The notes under the pieces are model-generated. The model saw only the letters and a program-made list of their open reading frames with translations, did no database searches and was not told the DNA's origin. From contig CAVYGM010000004.1 in the NCBI GenBank assembly GCA_963768025.1, forward strand, positions 1 to 64,000: a stretch of 64,000 nt of DNA. The letters are read 5' to 3'. The DNA is from CAVYGM01 sp963768025. GTDB lineage: Bacteria > Bacteroidota > Bacteroidia > Cytophagales > Spirosomataceae. The position numbers were made by a program, and so were the translations under genes. Positions 36,317-46,856 of the stretch are shown here, piece after piece (position 1 is the stretch's first letter; the number at the start of each line of letters is the position of its first letter).

Positions 36317-37123
36317 GTGATGATAAAATCTAATCAGGAGGACGATCCGCAGGAGAGCCCGTTGACCGAGGATGAAAATAGGATTCTGGATCAGTTGGGG
36401 CTTACTGGAGAGTCTCGTCGCCAATTTATGACTAAAATTTCCGCAGCCGGGCTCAGCCTTTTTGCCGCCCCTTTCTTTACCTCCGACGTGTTGGGTAAAG
36501 CACCAAACGATGAAACTCTGACAACTACCGAAGCTATGCTCAACGAAATCCAGGTCCGATTACGGGTAAATAATTCAACAAAACCGCTGACCATCGATTC
36601 CCGAACCACCCTGCTGGACGCGCTGCGGCAACGCCTGCAGCTGACCGGCACCAAGAAGGGCTGCGACCACGGGCAGTGCGGGGCCTGTACCGTTATGATC
36701 GACGGAAAACGCAAGCTTTCGTGCCTTACGCTGGCGGCCACTTGCAAAGACAAGGAGATTACCACGGTGGAGGGCCTGGCCAATGGCGATGAGCTCCACG
36801 CCATGCAGGCGGCATTTCTCAAACACGACGGTTTCCAATGCGGCTACTGCACGCCCGGACAGATATGCTCGTCGGTAGCCCTGCTGCAGGAAGCCAAAAG
36901 CGGCGAAGCCAGCTACGTAACGGAGGATCTCAAAAACATCCGCCAGAATATAGAGCTGTCGGAAGAAGAAATCCGGGAACGGATGTCGGGCAATATCTGC
37001 CGCTGCGGGGCCTATAACAATATCGTGCAGGCCATTCAGGAGGTGCAATCGGGTAAGGAAGTAAAACCCAAATGGGAATTTGCCACGGCTGGGCAAATGG
37101 AAAAAGCAAAAGCCAAAAGCTGA
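36317..37123 (+). CDS. Molybdenum hydroxylase [2Fe-2S] subunit, Tat-exported
   Basis: 268 residues. SRRQFMTKISAAGLSLFAAP near residue 35 is a twin-arginine signal, so the complex works in the periplasm. Plant-type [2Fe-2S] ligands are in CDHGQCGACTVMIDGKRKLSC and the second cluster in CGYCTPGQICSS and GNICRCGAYNNI, the pattern of xanthine dehydrogenase small subunits, which pass electrons from the molybdenum site to FAD. Start is GTG 36317 or ATG 36320 (adjacent codons). First gene of a three-gene operon, followed by FAD and molybdopterin subunits, as in the YagTSR/PaoABC aldehyde oxidoreductase. Confidence 0.92.
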   Translation: MMIKSNQEDDPQESPLTEDENRILDQLGLTGESRRQFMTKISAAGLSLFAAPFFTSDVLGKAPNDETLTTTEAMLNEIQVRLRVNNSTKPLTIDSRTTLLDALRQRLQLTGTKKGCDHGQCGACTVMIDGKRKLSCLTLAATCKDKEITTVEGLANGDELHAMQAAFLKHDGFQCGYCTPGQICSSVALLQEAKSGEASYVTEDLKNIRQNIELSEEEIRERMSGNICRCGAYNNIVQAIQEVQSGKEVKPKWEFATAGQMEKAKAKS

Positions 37124-37194
37124 CCTTGTTTCCATAGGCAGAGAAATAGGAATCAGCGTTTTTCAACGGCTCTATAGCCAAAAATCAGTACTCC

Positions 37195-38187
37195 ATGAGA
37201 CCCTTTGTATATACACAACCCCAAACCCCGCAGGCCGCCGTATCGGCCGCTGCGGCCAACAAACAGGCCAAGTACCTGGGCGGCGGCACCAACCTGATCG
37301 ATTTGATGAAGGAAGACGTGGAACGCCCCACCGAGTTGATCGAAGTAGCAGACCTGGAATTCGACCAAATCAAAACGAACCAGGAGGGCGGTTATACCCT
37401 GGGAGCGATGGCTAGCAACGCCGACACGGCCAACCATCCTGACATCCGGAAAAATTACCCGCTGCTTTCCATGGCCATGCTGTCGGCGGCTACGGCGCAG
37501 ATCCGGAACATGGCCACCAACGGCGGCAACTTGTTGCAGCGCACCCGTTGCCCTTATTTTTTCGAGACTTCCATGCCCTGCAACAAGCGGGAACCCGGCT
37601 CCGGATGCGGAGCCTTAAAAGGGATGAATGCCCAGCACGCCATTTTCGGGTGGAGCGACCAATGTGTAGCCGTTAATCCCTCCGATATGTGCGTGGCTCT
37701 GGCGGCCCTTGGGGCCACGGTAGAGGTGCAGCAGCCGGGGGGCAAAACCAGAACGATTGATTTTGCCGACTTCCACCGCCTGCCGGGCGATCAGCCGGAG
37801 AAAGACAACACGTTGCAGCCGGATGAGCTCATTACGGCCATTGACCTGCCCAAGCCGATTTTTGCCGATCACTATCACTATCTGAAAATCCGGGAGCGTT
37901 CCAGTTATGCCTTCGCCATTATTTCGGTAGCGGCCGGCTTACAAATCGAAGGGGGTACCATTGCCAAAGCCGGCCTTGCCATGGGCGGGGTGGCGCACAA
38001 GCCCTGGAAACTAGCCGAAGCGGAGGCTTTTCTGAGCGGCAAGAAACCCACCCAGGAAAACTTTGAGCAGGCGGCGGACCTGGCCATGCGTCCGGCCCGT
38101 ACCTTGCCCGACAATGAATACAAAATAGAAATGGGTAAAAAGGCCATTGTCAGAGCGCTTGCCCAGGCTTTTGAGAAAAACGCGTGA
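37195..38187 (+). CDS. Molybdenum hydroxylase FAD-binding subunit
   Basis: 330 residues. FAD-contacting motifs are KYLGGGTNLIDLMKEDVERP near residue 27 and LLSMAMLSAATAQIRNMATN, then GGNLLQRTRCPYFFE near 110. The TRCPYFF plus CNKREPGSGCGA stretch is the cluster-like insertion seen in YagS-type subunits, which carry an extra iron-sulfur site. The C-terminal CO_deh_flav_C domain spans about 225-325. No signal peptide of its own, so export would be as a complex with the Tat-bearing small subunit. 71 bases after the small subunit gene. Confidence 0.92.
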   Translation: MRPFVYTQPQTPQAAVSAAAANKQAKYLGGGTNLIDLMKEDVERPTELIEVADLEFDQIKTNQEGGYTLGAMASNADTANHPDIRKNYPLLSMAMLSAATAQIRNMATNGGNLLQRTRCPYFFETSMPCNKREPGSGCGALKGMNAQHAIFGWSDQCVAVNPSDMCVALAALGATVEVQQPGGKTRTIDFADFHRLPGDQPEKDNTLQPDELITAIDLPKPIFADHYHYLKIRERSSYAFAIISVAAGLQIEGGTIAKAGLAMGGVAHKPWKLAEAEAFLSGKKPTQENFEQAADLAMRPARTLPDNEYKIEMGKKAIVRALAQAFEKNA

Positions 38188-38378
38188 GAAGCTATTTGGG
38201 TTAAATTTTATAGATAAAATTGAGTGATTTTTTGACAAGGCAAGGCACCAAATCCGAGGTTTGGCAGCGCCAAATGAGGATTTGAGTGACGAAGGATTTC
38301 CAAAAAAGCGCCATTTTTAGGATAACAAGATTAACTCAAAGAGCTTCTAAGGCTTCCCCAATAAAACAATCATACAGC

Positions 38379-40542
38379 ATGGATTCATCAATAGGAACAG
38401 GAAACCCGATCAACCGGGTGGAGGGGCATCTGAAAGTAACCGGGATGGCCAAATACGCATCGGAATTTCCGGTGGACCGTATGCTTTACGCCCAGGCGGT
38501 CAACAGTACCATAGCCAAAGGCGAAATCACATCGATCGATGTAGCGGAAGCCAAAAAGCAGAAAGGGGTTGTTGAAGATCATCACCTATAAAAATGCCGA
38601 GAAGCTAAAGACGTCCGATGAAAAACTACCGCCACTCTCCACCACCAGCATACAACCGGTGTTGCAGAGTCCGCACGTGCATTATTACGGCGAGTACGTG
38701 GCCTTGGTGGTGGCCGAAACCTTTGAGCAGGCCCAGTACGCCGCCAGATTGGTGAAGGTTAAATACAAAAAAGAAACGCCCAAAATAGATTTCAAAAAGC
38801 ATCGCTCGGAGGCTTATAAGCCCGAGGAAGAGTCGGATCATTCCACGGGGTGATATAGAGAAAGGCATGGCCCAGCCGATCAAAAGCTGGAAGCTACCTA
38901 CAACACGCCCATTGAGCACCATCACCCGATGGAGCTGCACGCCATCATCGCCTCCTGGGAAAATGGCAAAGTAAAGGCCTACGCCAGCCAGCAAATAATC
39001 GATGATGCGACCATTACCATTTCCGACACCTTTCAGATCCCCAAAGAAGATGTGCGCGTCATAGCGCCTTTCGTGGGCGGTGGATTCGGTTCCAAGCTAC
39101 ATGCCAAGAAACACGTCATTCTGGCCATGATGGCTGCCAAGAAAACAGGTCGCCCGGTGCAGCTTACCGTCACCCGGCACCAGATGTTTACCAACACCAA
39201 CCTCCGGCAGCATAACGAACAGAAGGTACGAATCGGCGCCACCAAAGATGGTACCCTCACCGCCCTGGTGCACGAGATCCTGTCGCATACCTCCACCTAC
39301 GAGGAATACCAGGAACCCTGCGGAACGGTCTCGAAAATGCTGTACAAGGTACCCAACAACCTGGTGACCCAGCGGCTCGTGCCGGTGAACCTACCAACGC
39401 CCTTCGCCATGCGGGCACCGGGCGAAGCCACCGGGAGTTTCGCGCTGGAATCGGCGATGGATGAGATGGCCTGGAAGCTCAAAATGGACCCGATTGAATT
39501 CAGGATAAAAAACGATACGCAGACCGACCCCAGTAATGGCAAGCCGTTTTCTTCCCGCCTGCTGGTCGAGTGCCTGCGGATCGGTGCCGAAAAATTTGGC
39601 TGGGACAAACGAAAAATGGAACCGGCAAAAAACATAAACGGCAACTGGCTGGTAGGGTACGGCGTAAGTGGTGCCTCGCGGGAAGCACCTTACAAGGAAT
39701 CCTCTGCGAAAGTTATTCTGACGCTCAAAGATGATACCGTGTTGGCTACCATTCAGATGGATGCCACGGACATAGGTACCGGGAGTTATACCATCGTGGC
39801 GCAAACCGCCTCGGAATACCTGGAGATCCCCGTGGGGCAGGTCAATGTACAGCTTGCCGACACCTTGTTTCCGGTAACACCCGGTTCGGGCGGCTCGTGG
39901 GGAGCCGCTTCCTACGTCAATGGAGCCCGCGCAGCCTGCCAGAATGCCATCAAAGAATTGAAACAAAAGCTGAATGCCGGTGATAAGGAAATGGGTGTAA
40001 AGGAGCTGATGACGCGCAACAAGCTTACCACCTACGAAGCCAAAGGCACCGCCAAGCCTTCCGAAGCCTTTGATAAGCATTCGGTGTACTCGTTCGGGGC
40101 AAACTTCGCCGAAGTGTGGGTAGACAAAGACACGGGGGTGTTCAGGATCAAGCGCATGGTGAATGTGGGAGCCTGCGGAAAAATCCTCAACCCCAAAACG
40201 GCCTTTGGCCAGATCATCGGCGGACTGACCATGGGGGCAGGCATGGTCATAGCCGAACGAACCAAGATTGAACCCAACTTCGGTAACTTCATCACCCGTT
40301 CTTTTGCGGATTACCACGTTCCCGTCAACCTGGATATGGCGAACGTAGAGGTGGTATTTCTGCCCGAAGAAGATAAAATTGCCAACGAAATGGGCGTAAA
40401 AGGAATCGGGGAGTTGGGCATCACCAGTGTGGCGGCTTCCATTACCAACGCCATTTTTAATGCCACCGGCAAGCGCATGCGCGACCTGCCCGTTACGCCC
40501 GAAAAGCTGATTATGGCCCAGATGGAGCCGGGGGTAGCTTAG
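38379..40542 (+). CDS. Molybdenum hydroxylase molybdopterin-binding subunit (frame broken)
   Basis: About 720 residues, the catalytic subunit of the hydroxylase. It starts MDSSIGTGNPINRVEGHLKV with the usual GHLKVTGMAKYASEF, and includes VRVIAPFVGGGFGSKLHAKK, FAMRAPGEATGSFALESAMD, GSGGSWGAASYVNG and the active-site glutamate in MGVKGIGELGITSVAASITN. The frame changes near 38575 and twice near 38850-38875, where GDIEKGMAQ and DQKLEATYNTPIEHHHPMEL should follow HST; outside this the long 38929-40542 part is intact. The N-terminal part is shorter than in xanthine dehydrogenase, as in YagR-type enzymes. A terminator follows. Confidence 0.92.
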
Positions 40543-40560
40543 CGTTTCTACCTACTTTTA

Positions 40561-40596
40561 TATGCCCGACATAGCCTGACTGCTATGGCGGGCATA
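40561..40596. terminator. Terminator-like hairpin after the hydroxylase operon
   Basis: Arms TATGCCCGACATAGC and GCTATGGCGGGCATA pair with one mismatch around a five-base loop. A short T-run (TCTTTT) follows a few bases on. It lies between convergent transcription units. Confidence 0.7.
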
Positions 40597-40641
40597 CAGA
40601 TCTTTTGCATAGATAAGGCCTCTTGTTTTGAATACCAAAGA

Positions 40642-41022
40642 TCACCTCAATTCATATTCAGCAATCAGAGCCTCGGCCGGAATATGTAACAACCTGCTAA
40701 ACTTGCGAACCATTGTCAATGAAAGTGCCTGTTTGTAATTCAACACTTTGTTGATGGTACCCTTATCGCCCTACTCTCTGGTGAGATTAACGGGCTTGTA
40801 GCCAAAATCCTCCATTCGAATTTTGATCAATTCTACTGGATCAACCTCTGGCAGTTCAGTGGTATTTTCTTCAAAGTCAGAAATGAGATGGGCCAATAGC
40901 AGCTTCTCCTTATGCTCAGCCGTGCGTTTCTCAGCGTACTTTACTTCCTCATAGTAAGCCATTGCAGCCTCATATTCCTGCTCGGTCGCGATCAGATACC
41001 AGATTGTTTTTCTTGTTTCCAT
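40642..41022 (-). CDS. HigA-like antitoxin (in-frame stop)
   Basis: Conceptual length 126 residues: METRKTIWYLIATEQEYEAA and LLLAHLISDFEENTTELPEV, then IRMEDFGYKPVNLTRE, an in-frame TAG at 40772-40774, and GDKGTINKVLNYKQALSLTM, RKFSRLLHIPAEALIAEYEL. The part after the stop is the Cro/C1-type helix-turn-helix of HigA antitoxins, with the typical LNxKxxLSLxMxRK core. The TAG replaces what is probably a Tyr codon (TAT or TAC), so a single substitution or sequence error explains it. No HigB toxin is identifiable beside it. Confidence 0.65.
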
Positions 41023-41153
41023 CTGTATATCACTAAACATAGAACCGAACGCCACAATTTAGTAAAGGTCGGCCAACAGAAAATATCAAGGTATTTTGAC
41101 GCTCTCATGAATTAGCTGGATACCTGGCTGGCATCTAGCATAAATGGGATCAC

Positions 41154-41627
41154 TCACTCGCCCGACAGTTTTATTAGTTCTTCAAACAATTTCTGACTAA
41201 ATCGAAAATTAGTAGCTGCCGCCTTATCAAGAATAGGTTTTACTCTGTCGATAATTCCTTCTTGCTTTGCTCGTAGCAGCAGTCCGAAAGTACCGGAATA
41301 GCGCAAATTAAGTTTTTCAGCAACTTTCCGTCCTTTCAAATCATCAATCAGCAAGGTGGAATCATCAGTTTCTAAGGCCAGGGCAATGGCGCTTGCTTCT
41401 CCTTCGTCAATTTCAAGTTGTAGTATTTTTTGGTAATTATCGTGAGAAGGCGAAACAACCTTGATCCAGCTGGGTAGTTTCTCTTTGAATTCGCGCTCGA
41501 TCGAAGGAGTACAAAGAACTGGTCTACCAAATTTTTGCAATAGTTCCAGTTCCCCGATCTTGGTCAGCAAAATCAGACAACTTGTATCGGAGATAATTAT
41601 TTCAGAATCGGGCTGCATCCCTGGCAA
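41154..41627 (-). CDS. DUF3368 PIN-like toxin
   Basis: 157 residues. The fold is PIN-like: IIISDTSCLILLTKIGELEL at residues 9-28 with the first acidic residue, EIDEGEASAIALALE near 80 and LLIDDLKGRKVAEKLNLRYS near 98 with the remaining acids, then GTFGLLLRAKQEGI. This is the DUF3368 group, regularly found with UPF0175 antitoxins. It is expected to be an RNA-cleaving toxin. It overlaps the end of the antitoxin gene by 26 bases, which fits translational coupling. Confidence 0.85.
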   Translation of the reverse strand: MPGMQPDSEIIISDTSCLILLTKIGELELLQKFGRPVLCTPSIEREFKEKLPSWIKVVSPSHDNYQKILQLEIDEGEASAIALALETDDSTLLIDDLKGRKVAEKLNLRYSGTFGLLLRAKQEGIIDRVKPILDKAAATNFRFSQKLFEELIKLSGE

Positions 41628-41829
41628 TGTCGTCGGGCGGGTAATTGATCAGCGAAACGTCGTAGTCAGCCAGTATCTCGGCGAAAGTGGTTTTGGATAA
41701 CCCCGCCATTTCTGCCGCCTGACCCAGGGATAGTTTCCCGGATTCGTACAACTTGGCTGCCAGAAAGCGCTTGGTTTGCCGCTCATCGAAGTCGAGTGCT
41801 TCTGGTAACAGTAGAGTGATTTCTTTCAT
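41602..41829 (-). CDS. UPF0175 family antitoxin
   Basis: 75 residues: MKEITLLLPEALDFDERQTK, then FLAAKLYESGKLSLGQAAEM, AGLSKTTFAEILADYDVSLI and the terminal NYPPDDIARD. This is the standard UPF0175 pattern with a small helix-turn-helix in the middle. It is the first gene of a two-gene toxin-antitoxin operon with the DUF3368 PIN-like gene. It is probably an autorepressor through its HTH. It is unbroken, in contrast to the antitoxin at 20292. Confidence 0.88.
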   Translation of the reverse strand: MKEITLLLPEALDFDERQTKRFLAAKLYESGKLSLGQAAEMAGLSKTTFAEILADYDVSLINYPPDDIARDAARF

Positions 41830-41974
41830 ATACCAAAGATACAGATATATTACATGCTTTTTATCCCAAACAAATATTGAAACCAGCCGAAACAGCTTCT
41901 AAGACCTGCTGACTTCTATTTTAAACGGGTTAGCCACAGTTGCCACCAAAAATTGACTATTATTCATATCCCCC

Positions 41975-44900
41975 CTACTCCAACCCCTCAAACCAATCCA
42001 CCCCCGCCCCCTTTACTTTCTCCTCAAACCCCTTCCAGGTACCTGAGACAAACGCCTCCACCTGTTTTTCAAAAGCATCAATCGAAGTCTTGACATTGGA
42101 TACCCGCTGCCAATCCTGTTCGGAGGGCGCCACGTGCCGCGACATAGCTACCATCTCAGCCTCTTGCATCAGCGAAGACGGGCTGACTTCCAGCGTCTGC
42201 CAGGCCCCTACCTGCCGCGCTCCGGCGGTGGGTTTTCCTTTTTCCCGGAGGGCTTTCAGGTCGGCTCGTACACTGGAAATCGCCGTTATCAGGTCTTTGT
42301 CAGCCGTTGGGGTATCGGCATAGTGTTTTTCCATTTTATCAAGCAGCTTAGCGCGGGAATCCAGGCGGTCAAATTGGGCATCTAGCTTGTGCTTTTTCCT
42401 GATATACGGCTTTCTGGTAGGTATAAAGCTTTTCATCGACTGCGCCAGGGATGTCAAAGCGAGGGTCGGGGATTACCTGCACGGAAGTGGAATCTTTGGC
42501 TTCCTGGTATTCCAAAACGATCTTGTACGCACCGGGTAGTACCGGAATCTCGCGGGAGGATGCGTTGGGTTTGGGGGTACCTACTTGCGCGTCGAGTTTC
42601 CAGAGGAGGTAGTTCAGACCGATTTTCAAACCACTTGCTTCAAGGGTGTTGATGTGTTCGTTATTCGCATTATATAGCCTGGCTACTACCTTCGCTTCCT
42701 TCGTGGGGCTTTCTTTCAGATAAAACGGAATTTCGGTGGCCTGGAATGGACGGTTTTCGCCTTCGAAGGTGGTGTGAAAGCCCGTCCAGATATTACCCGG
42801 CGGATTGATAAACAACCCTTTGACCTGCACGGCGTTGTTCATGGGTAAGGCAGTCAGCGTGGGTTTCAGGCGGTTGGCGGCAATTTCACGCAGACTTTTC
42901 AGGTCATCCAGTACCCAGATGGCCCGGCCAAAGGTACCTACCACCAGCGCCGATTCCCGCTCCTGAATTACCAGATCCATAGTGGATACCGACGGAAAGC
43001 CATTCTTAAACTGCACCCAGTTACTTCCCTCGTCAATACTGACCCACAGCCCGTTTTCAGTTCCCAGAAAGACTAGCTTCGGCTCTACGGGGTCCTGAAT
43101 CACACTTAGAGCATACCCTTTTACGTTCGGTGCATTCGCCATGCGTTTCCACGTTTTACCAAAATCATCGGTTTTGAAAAGATAGGGAGCGTAGTCGCCC
43201 TTACGATAATTGTTGGCCACCACCCAGGCGGCCCCGGCCTGATAGCGGGAAGCCTGTATCCGGGCAATCCAGGCTTCCTCGGGCAGGCCTTTTACGTTCC
43301 GGGTCAGGTTTTTCCACGACTTCCCGCCGTCGGTGGTTAGCTGGATTTGTCCGTCGTCGGTACCCGCCCACAGCACGTTTTTGTCCAGCGCACTGGGGGC
43401 TAAGGACAGGATGCTGTTATACATTTCCGCACCCGAAATATCGAGCGTCAATCCGCCATAATCGCCGCGCTGGTGTTCGGGGTTGTTGGTTGACAAGTCG
43501 GGTGAAATCACTTTCCAGGTAGCCCCTTTGTCTTCGGTGACGTGCACAAACTGTGAACCATAGTAGGCTTTATCAGGGTTTTGTGGGTCACGGGCAAAGG
43601 CCGCGTTCCAGTTGAACCGCAGTTTGGTAGTCAGGTCGGGAGCCGGAGGCTTGATGCTGCTGTAATAACCCGTCAGCTTATCGTAGCGATACAGGTCGCC
43701 GTTTTGGGAGGTACCGTAGCCGAAGCGGGCATTCGTCCTTATCGGGCGAAATATAGAATCCATCGCCACCAACCAGGTACTGCCAGTACAGCGTGCGGAT
43801 GCCGCCCCGCTTCCAGGTATAGGCCGGTCCCGACCAGTTGCCGTTGTCCTGCATGCCGCCGTACACATTGAAGGGTACCTCCTCATCGGCATTGACGTGG
43901 TAAAACTGCGCTACGGGGATGGTCTCGGGGAAGTACCAGCTCTTACCGTGATCCTGCGTGATGCCCAGGCCACCGTCGCCGCCAATGATAAAGTGTTTGG
44001 GGTCGTTGGGATTTATCCAGAACGCGTGAAAATCGGCGTGAATACCCTTCGTTTCGTCGGCCGGAATCATCGGTTCGGGGTCAAAGGTTTTGCCACCGTC
44101 GTAGCTGACCGACAAGGGCTGGTAGATATTGTACAGGCGGTTGGGGTCTTTGGTATCCACGGCCAGATCCTGAAAATAAAAGGGGCGGTTGTTCGTGAAA
44201 CGCGGATTATCATTCACCACGTACCAGTTTGCTCCACCGTCGTCGCTGCGGTACAGCAGGTTTTTGGTGGCCTCTACTTTGGCATATACCCGGTTTGGGT
44301 CGCTGGGGGCAATGGCGATACCGATCCTGCCCAGGTCACCGGCGGGTAAGCCATTTTTTTCGGTGAGTTGCGTCCAGGTTTCTCCCTGGTCGTACGACAC
44401 AAAGAGTCCGGACCCTTTCCCGCCCGAACTGATGTAGTAGGGCGTGCGGCGGTGCTCGTACATAGCAGCAAATAGTTTGTTCGGATTTTCGGGGTCCATG
44501 ACGAGGTCCGCTACGCCCGAGGCCGTATTCGTGTACAGTATTTTCCGCCAGGTCTTTCCGCCATCCGTAGTCTTGTACAAGCCCCGGTGCTCGTTGGGCG
44601 TGAACGGGTCGCCCATGGCCCCGGCGTAGACGGTATTGGGGTCGTTGGGGTCAATGAGGATGCGGTGGATGGTCTTGGTTTCGGTCAGGCCCAGGTGCTG
44701 CCAGGTTTTTCCGGCATCCAGACTTTTAAAAATACCCTGGCCGAGGTTCATGGAATTGCGGGGGTTTCCTTCGCCGGTACCTACCCACACCACGTTCGGG
44801 TTGCTTTGCTGGATACGTACTGCCCCGATATTTTGCGTGGGTTGGTCGTCAAAAACGGGTTGCCAGGCCGTGCCGCCGTTTTCGGATTTCCAGACCCCAC

Positions 44901-45091
44901 CCGACGCCGCTCCTGACGTACATCAGTTTGGGGTTATGGGTCGCTACGTCAATGGCGGTGATTCGCCCGCTCATATTAGCCGGCCCTACATTCCGGATTT
45001 TGAGGTTTTCAATTTTGGAAAGATCCAGCGTTTGGGCATTTGATAGGGTTGTTACAAAAACAAACAGTAGCAGAAATCGCAGCAAGGGCAT
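41975..45091 (-). CDS. Secreted sortilin/BNR-repeat glycosidase-like protein (frame broken three times)
   Basis: About 1037 residues. Signal peptide MPLLRFLLLFVFVTTLSNAQ; then a long series of BNR/Asp-box repeats (SLDAGKTWQHLG, TTDGGKTWRKI, SYDQGETWTQL, SDDGGANWYVV, TEDKGATWKVI, TTDGGKSWKNL, IDEGSNWVQF) forming one or two beta-propellers of the VPS10/WD40/YVTN type. A beta domain (about 750-860) and a helical C-terminus (RVSNVKTSIDAFEKQVEAFV) follow. Frame changes lie near 44870, 43730 and 42405, each joining conserved sequence. Many Bacteroidota carry several of these exported propeller proteins, annotated loosely as glycosyl hydrolases; a substrate is not established. Confidence 0.85.
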
Positions 45092-45180
45092 TGAGTCAGT
45101 TTAGTTTAAGGTACTATGAACTGACAATTTAGGAGAATATTCGTTTCTTTGAAGTACCTAACTTCAATTATTACCCGTCC

Positions 45181-46806
45181 ATGCAGCGACTTTACCCCCT
45201 TTACCTTTTTACCTGCCTTTGTTTTCTAACGATCCGGGTTCAGGCGCAAAGTACCACCTCCCAGAACTTCCAGCCGCTCACCGATTTATTTCAGGAATGG
45301 CGCACTTTTGAAAAGCCACCCATGCGTCAGGGGGCACCCGATTATACCGCAGCTACCTTTTCGAAGCGCTGGCCGGAGTTTTTGAAACTACGGAAAAAGT
45401 TAAACGCCCTGAACTACCAGGCCTGGCCCACCGAAAAACAGGTAGACTGGAAAATCATCTGGGCCGAAATGAACGGGTATGAGTTTAACTACAAAACCCT
45501 GAAATCCTGGGAACGCGACCCTGCTTTTTACAAAACCGTCTGGACAGAGCGAAGCGATGTACCTGCCCACGAAGGCCCGACCCACCACGCCACCACCGAA
45601 CTGTGGACCTATACCTTCCCGCTTTCCAAAACGGAGCGGGTACGGTTGCTGAATGATCTGAATGTGATTGCTCCGCTGAACGAACAGGCAAAACTAAACC
45701 TGACGGGTAACGCCAAAGAACTCTGGGTCGCCGGGATACGGGATATCGAGACCCAAAGCAGCGACCTGACCGCCCTGCTCTCCCGGCCGGGCGTGGGGCA
45801 GGACGCCGAACTAACCAAAGTCATCAACGAAGCAAAAAAATCGACCGATGCCCTGGTAACCTGGCTCCGGCAAAAAGCTCTCACCAAAACCGGTCCCTCG
45901 GGAATTGGCAAAGAAAACTATACCTGGTACCAGCAAAATGTGCACCTGGTACCGCTGACCTGGGACGACGAGGTGATGCTTCTAAAACGGGAACTGGCCC
46001 GAGCCTGGACCGCTTTAAAAATGGAGGAACACCGCAACCGTAGCCTCCCCCCACTGACCGAAGTAGACTCCCCCGAAGCTTACGATGCCCTGGCCAAACG
46101 TTCGGCTGCTTCTTTCATCAACTTTTTGGATCAACAGGATATCGTCACGGTCAAAGACTACTTTGCTCCGGCCCTGAATGAGCATCTGGGAAGGTTCGTA
46201 CCCAAAGAACGCCGCCATTTCTTTTTCATCACGATGCACTACGATCCGCGGCCGCTTTTCTCCCACTTCTACCACTGGTTTGAGCTAGCCCGAATGGATC
46301 AGGAACCCAACCCCAACCCGATTCGGAAGGGGCCTTTGCTGTACAACATCTTCGACTCCCGCAACGAGGGCATGGCCACCGCGGTGGAAGAGCTCTTCAT
46401 GCAGGCCGGACTGTACGACGATCTACCGCGGGTACGGGAACTGGTGTATATTCTGGTAGCGCAGCGGGCGGCCCGTGGCCTGGGCTCTTTGTACGCCCAC
46501 GCCAATCTCATGACGATGGAAGAAGCAGGGAAAATTCATTCGGAATATACACCCCGGGGCTGGATGAAAACCGAAAAAGAGCTGCTGTTATTTGAGCAGC
46601 ACCTATACTTGCGGCAACCCGGCTACGGCACGAGCTACATTACGGGTAAGTACCTGGTAGAAAATGCCCTGATGGCCTACGCCAAAAAGATGGAGGCGGA
46701 GAAAAAGCCCTTTGAAGTAAAAACATTTCTGGACCGCCTGAACGAGATCGGGGGTATTCCGATGTCGCTTGGTCATTGGGAGTTGACGGGAGAGCCGGTG
46801 AAATAA
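45181..46806 (+). CDS. DUF885 family exported protein, probable metallopeptidase
   Basis: 541 residues with signal peptide LYLFTCLCFLTIRVQAQ. It is largely alpha-helical, and NEGMATAVEELFMQAGLYDD near residue 400 corresponds to the glutamate-rich EG(W/M)A..E helix of DUF885 proteins, which are related in fold to gluzincin peptidases such as carboxypeptidase Taq. The classical HExxH is replaced; here the preceding HFFFITMHYDPRPLFSHFYH holds several histidines. Peptidase activity is inferred. It is divergent from the propeller protein (89 bases between), so the two may share a regulatory region. Confidence 0.8.
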   Translation: MQRLYPLYLFTCLCFLTIRVQAQSTTSQNFQPLTDLFQEWRTFEKPPMRQGAPDYTAATFSKRWPEFLKLRKKLNALNYQAWPTEKQVDWKIIWAEMNGYEFNYKTLKSWERDPAFYKTVWTERSDVPAHEGPTHHATTELWTYTFPLSKTERVRLLNDLNVIAPLNEQAKLNLTGNAKELWVAGIRDIETQSSDLTALLSRPGVGQDAELTKVINEAKKSTDALVTWLRQKALTKTGPSGIGKENYTWYQQNVHLVPLTWDDEVMLLKRELARAWTALKMEEHRNRSLPPLTEVDSPEAYDALAKRSAASFINFLDQQDIVTVKDYFAPALNEHLGRFVPKERRHFFFITMHYDPRPLFSHFYHWFELARMDQEPNPNPIRKGPLLYNIFDSRNEGMATAVEELFMQAGLYDDLPRVRELVYILVAQRAARGLGSLYAHANLMTMEEAGKIHSEYTPRGWMKTEKELLLFEQHLYLRQPGYGTSYITGKYLVENALMAYAKKMEAEKKPFEVKTFLDRLNEIGGIPMSLGHWELTGEPVK

Positions 46807-46856
46807 TGATCCTTCGACCTTACACGCCGTAAAAAGACACAAAAGCAGCAAAGTAC

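Noticed and set aside
39391..40317. 308-codon minus-strand frame inside the hydroxylase large subunit
   Set aside because: Shadow frame in G/C-rich coding DNA with no recognisable protein features.
46807..46856. Guanidine riboswitch before the SMR exporter
   Set aside because: Only 50 bases are available and no guanidine-I or -III type core is seen.
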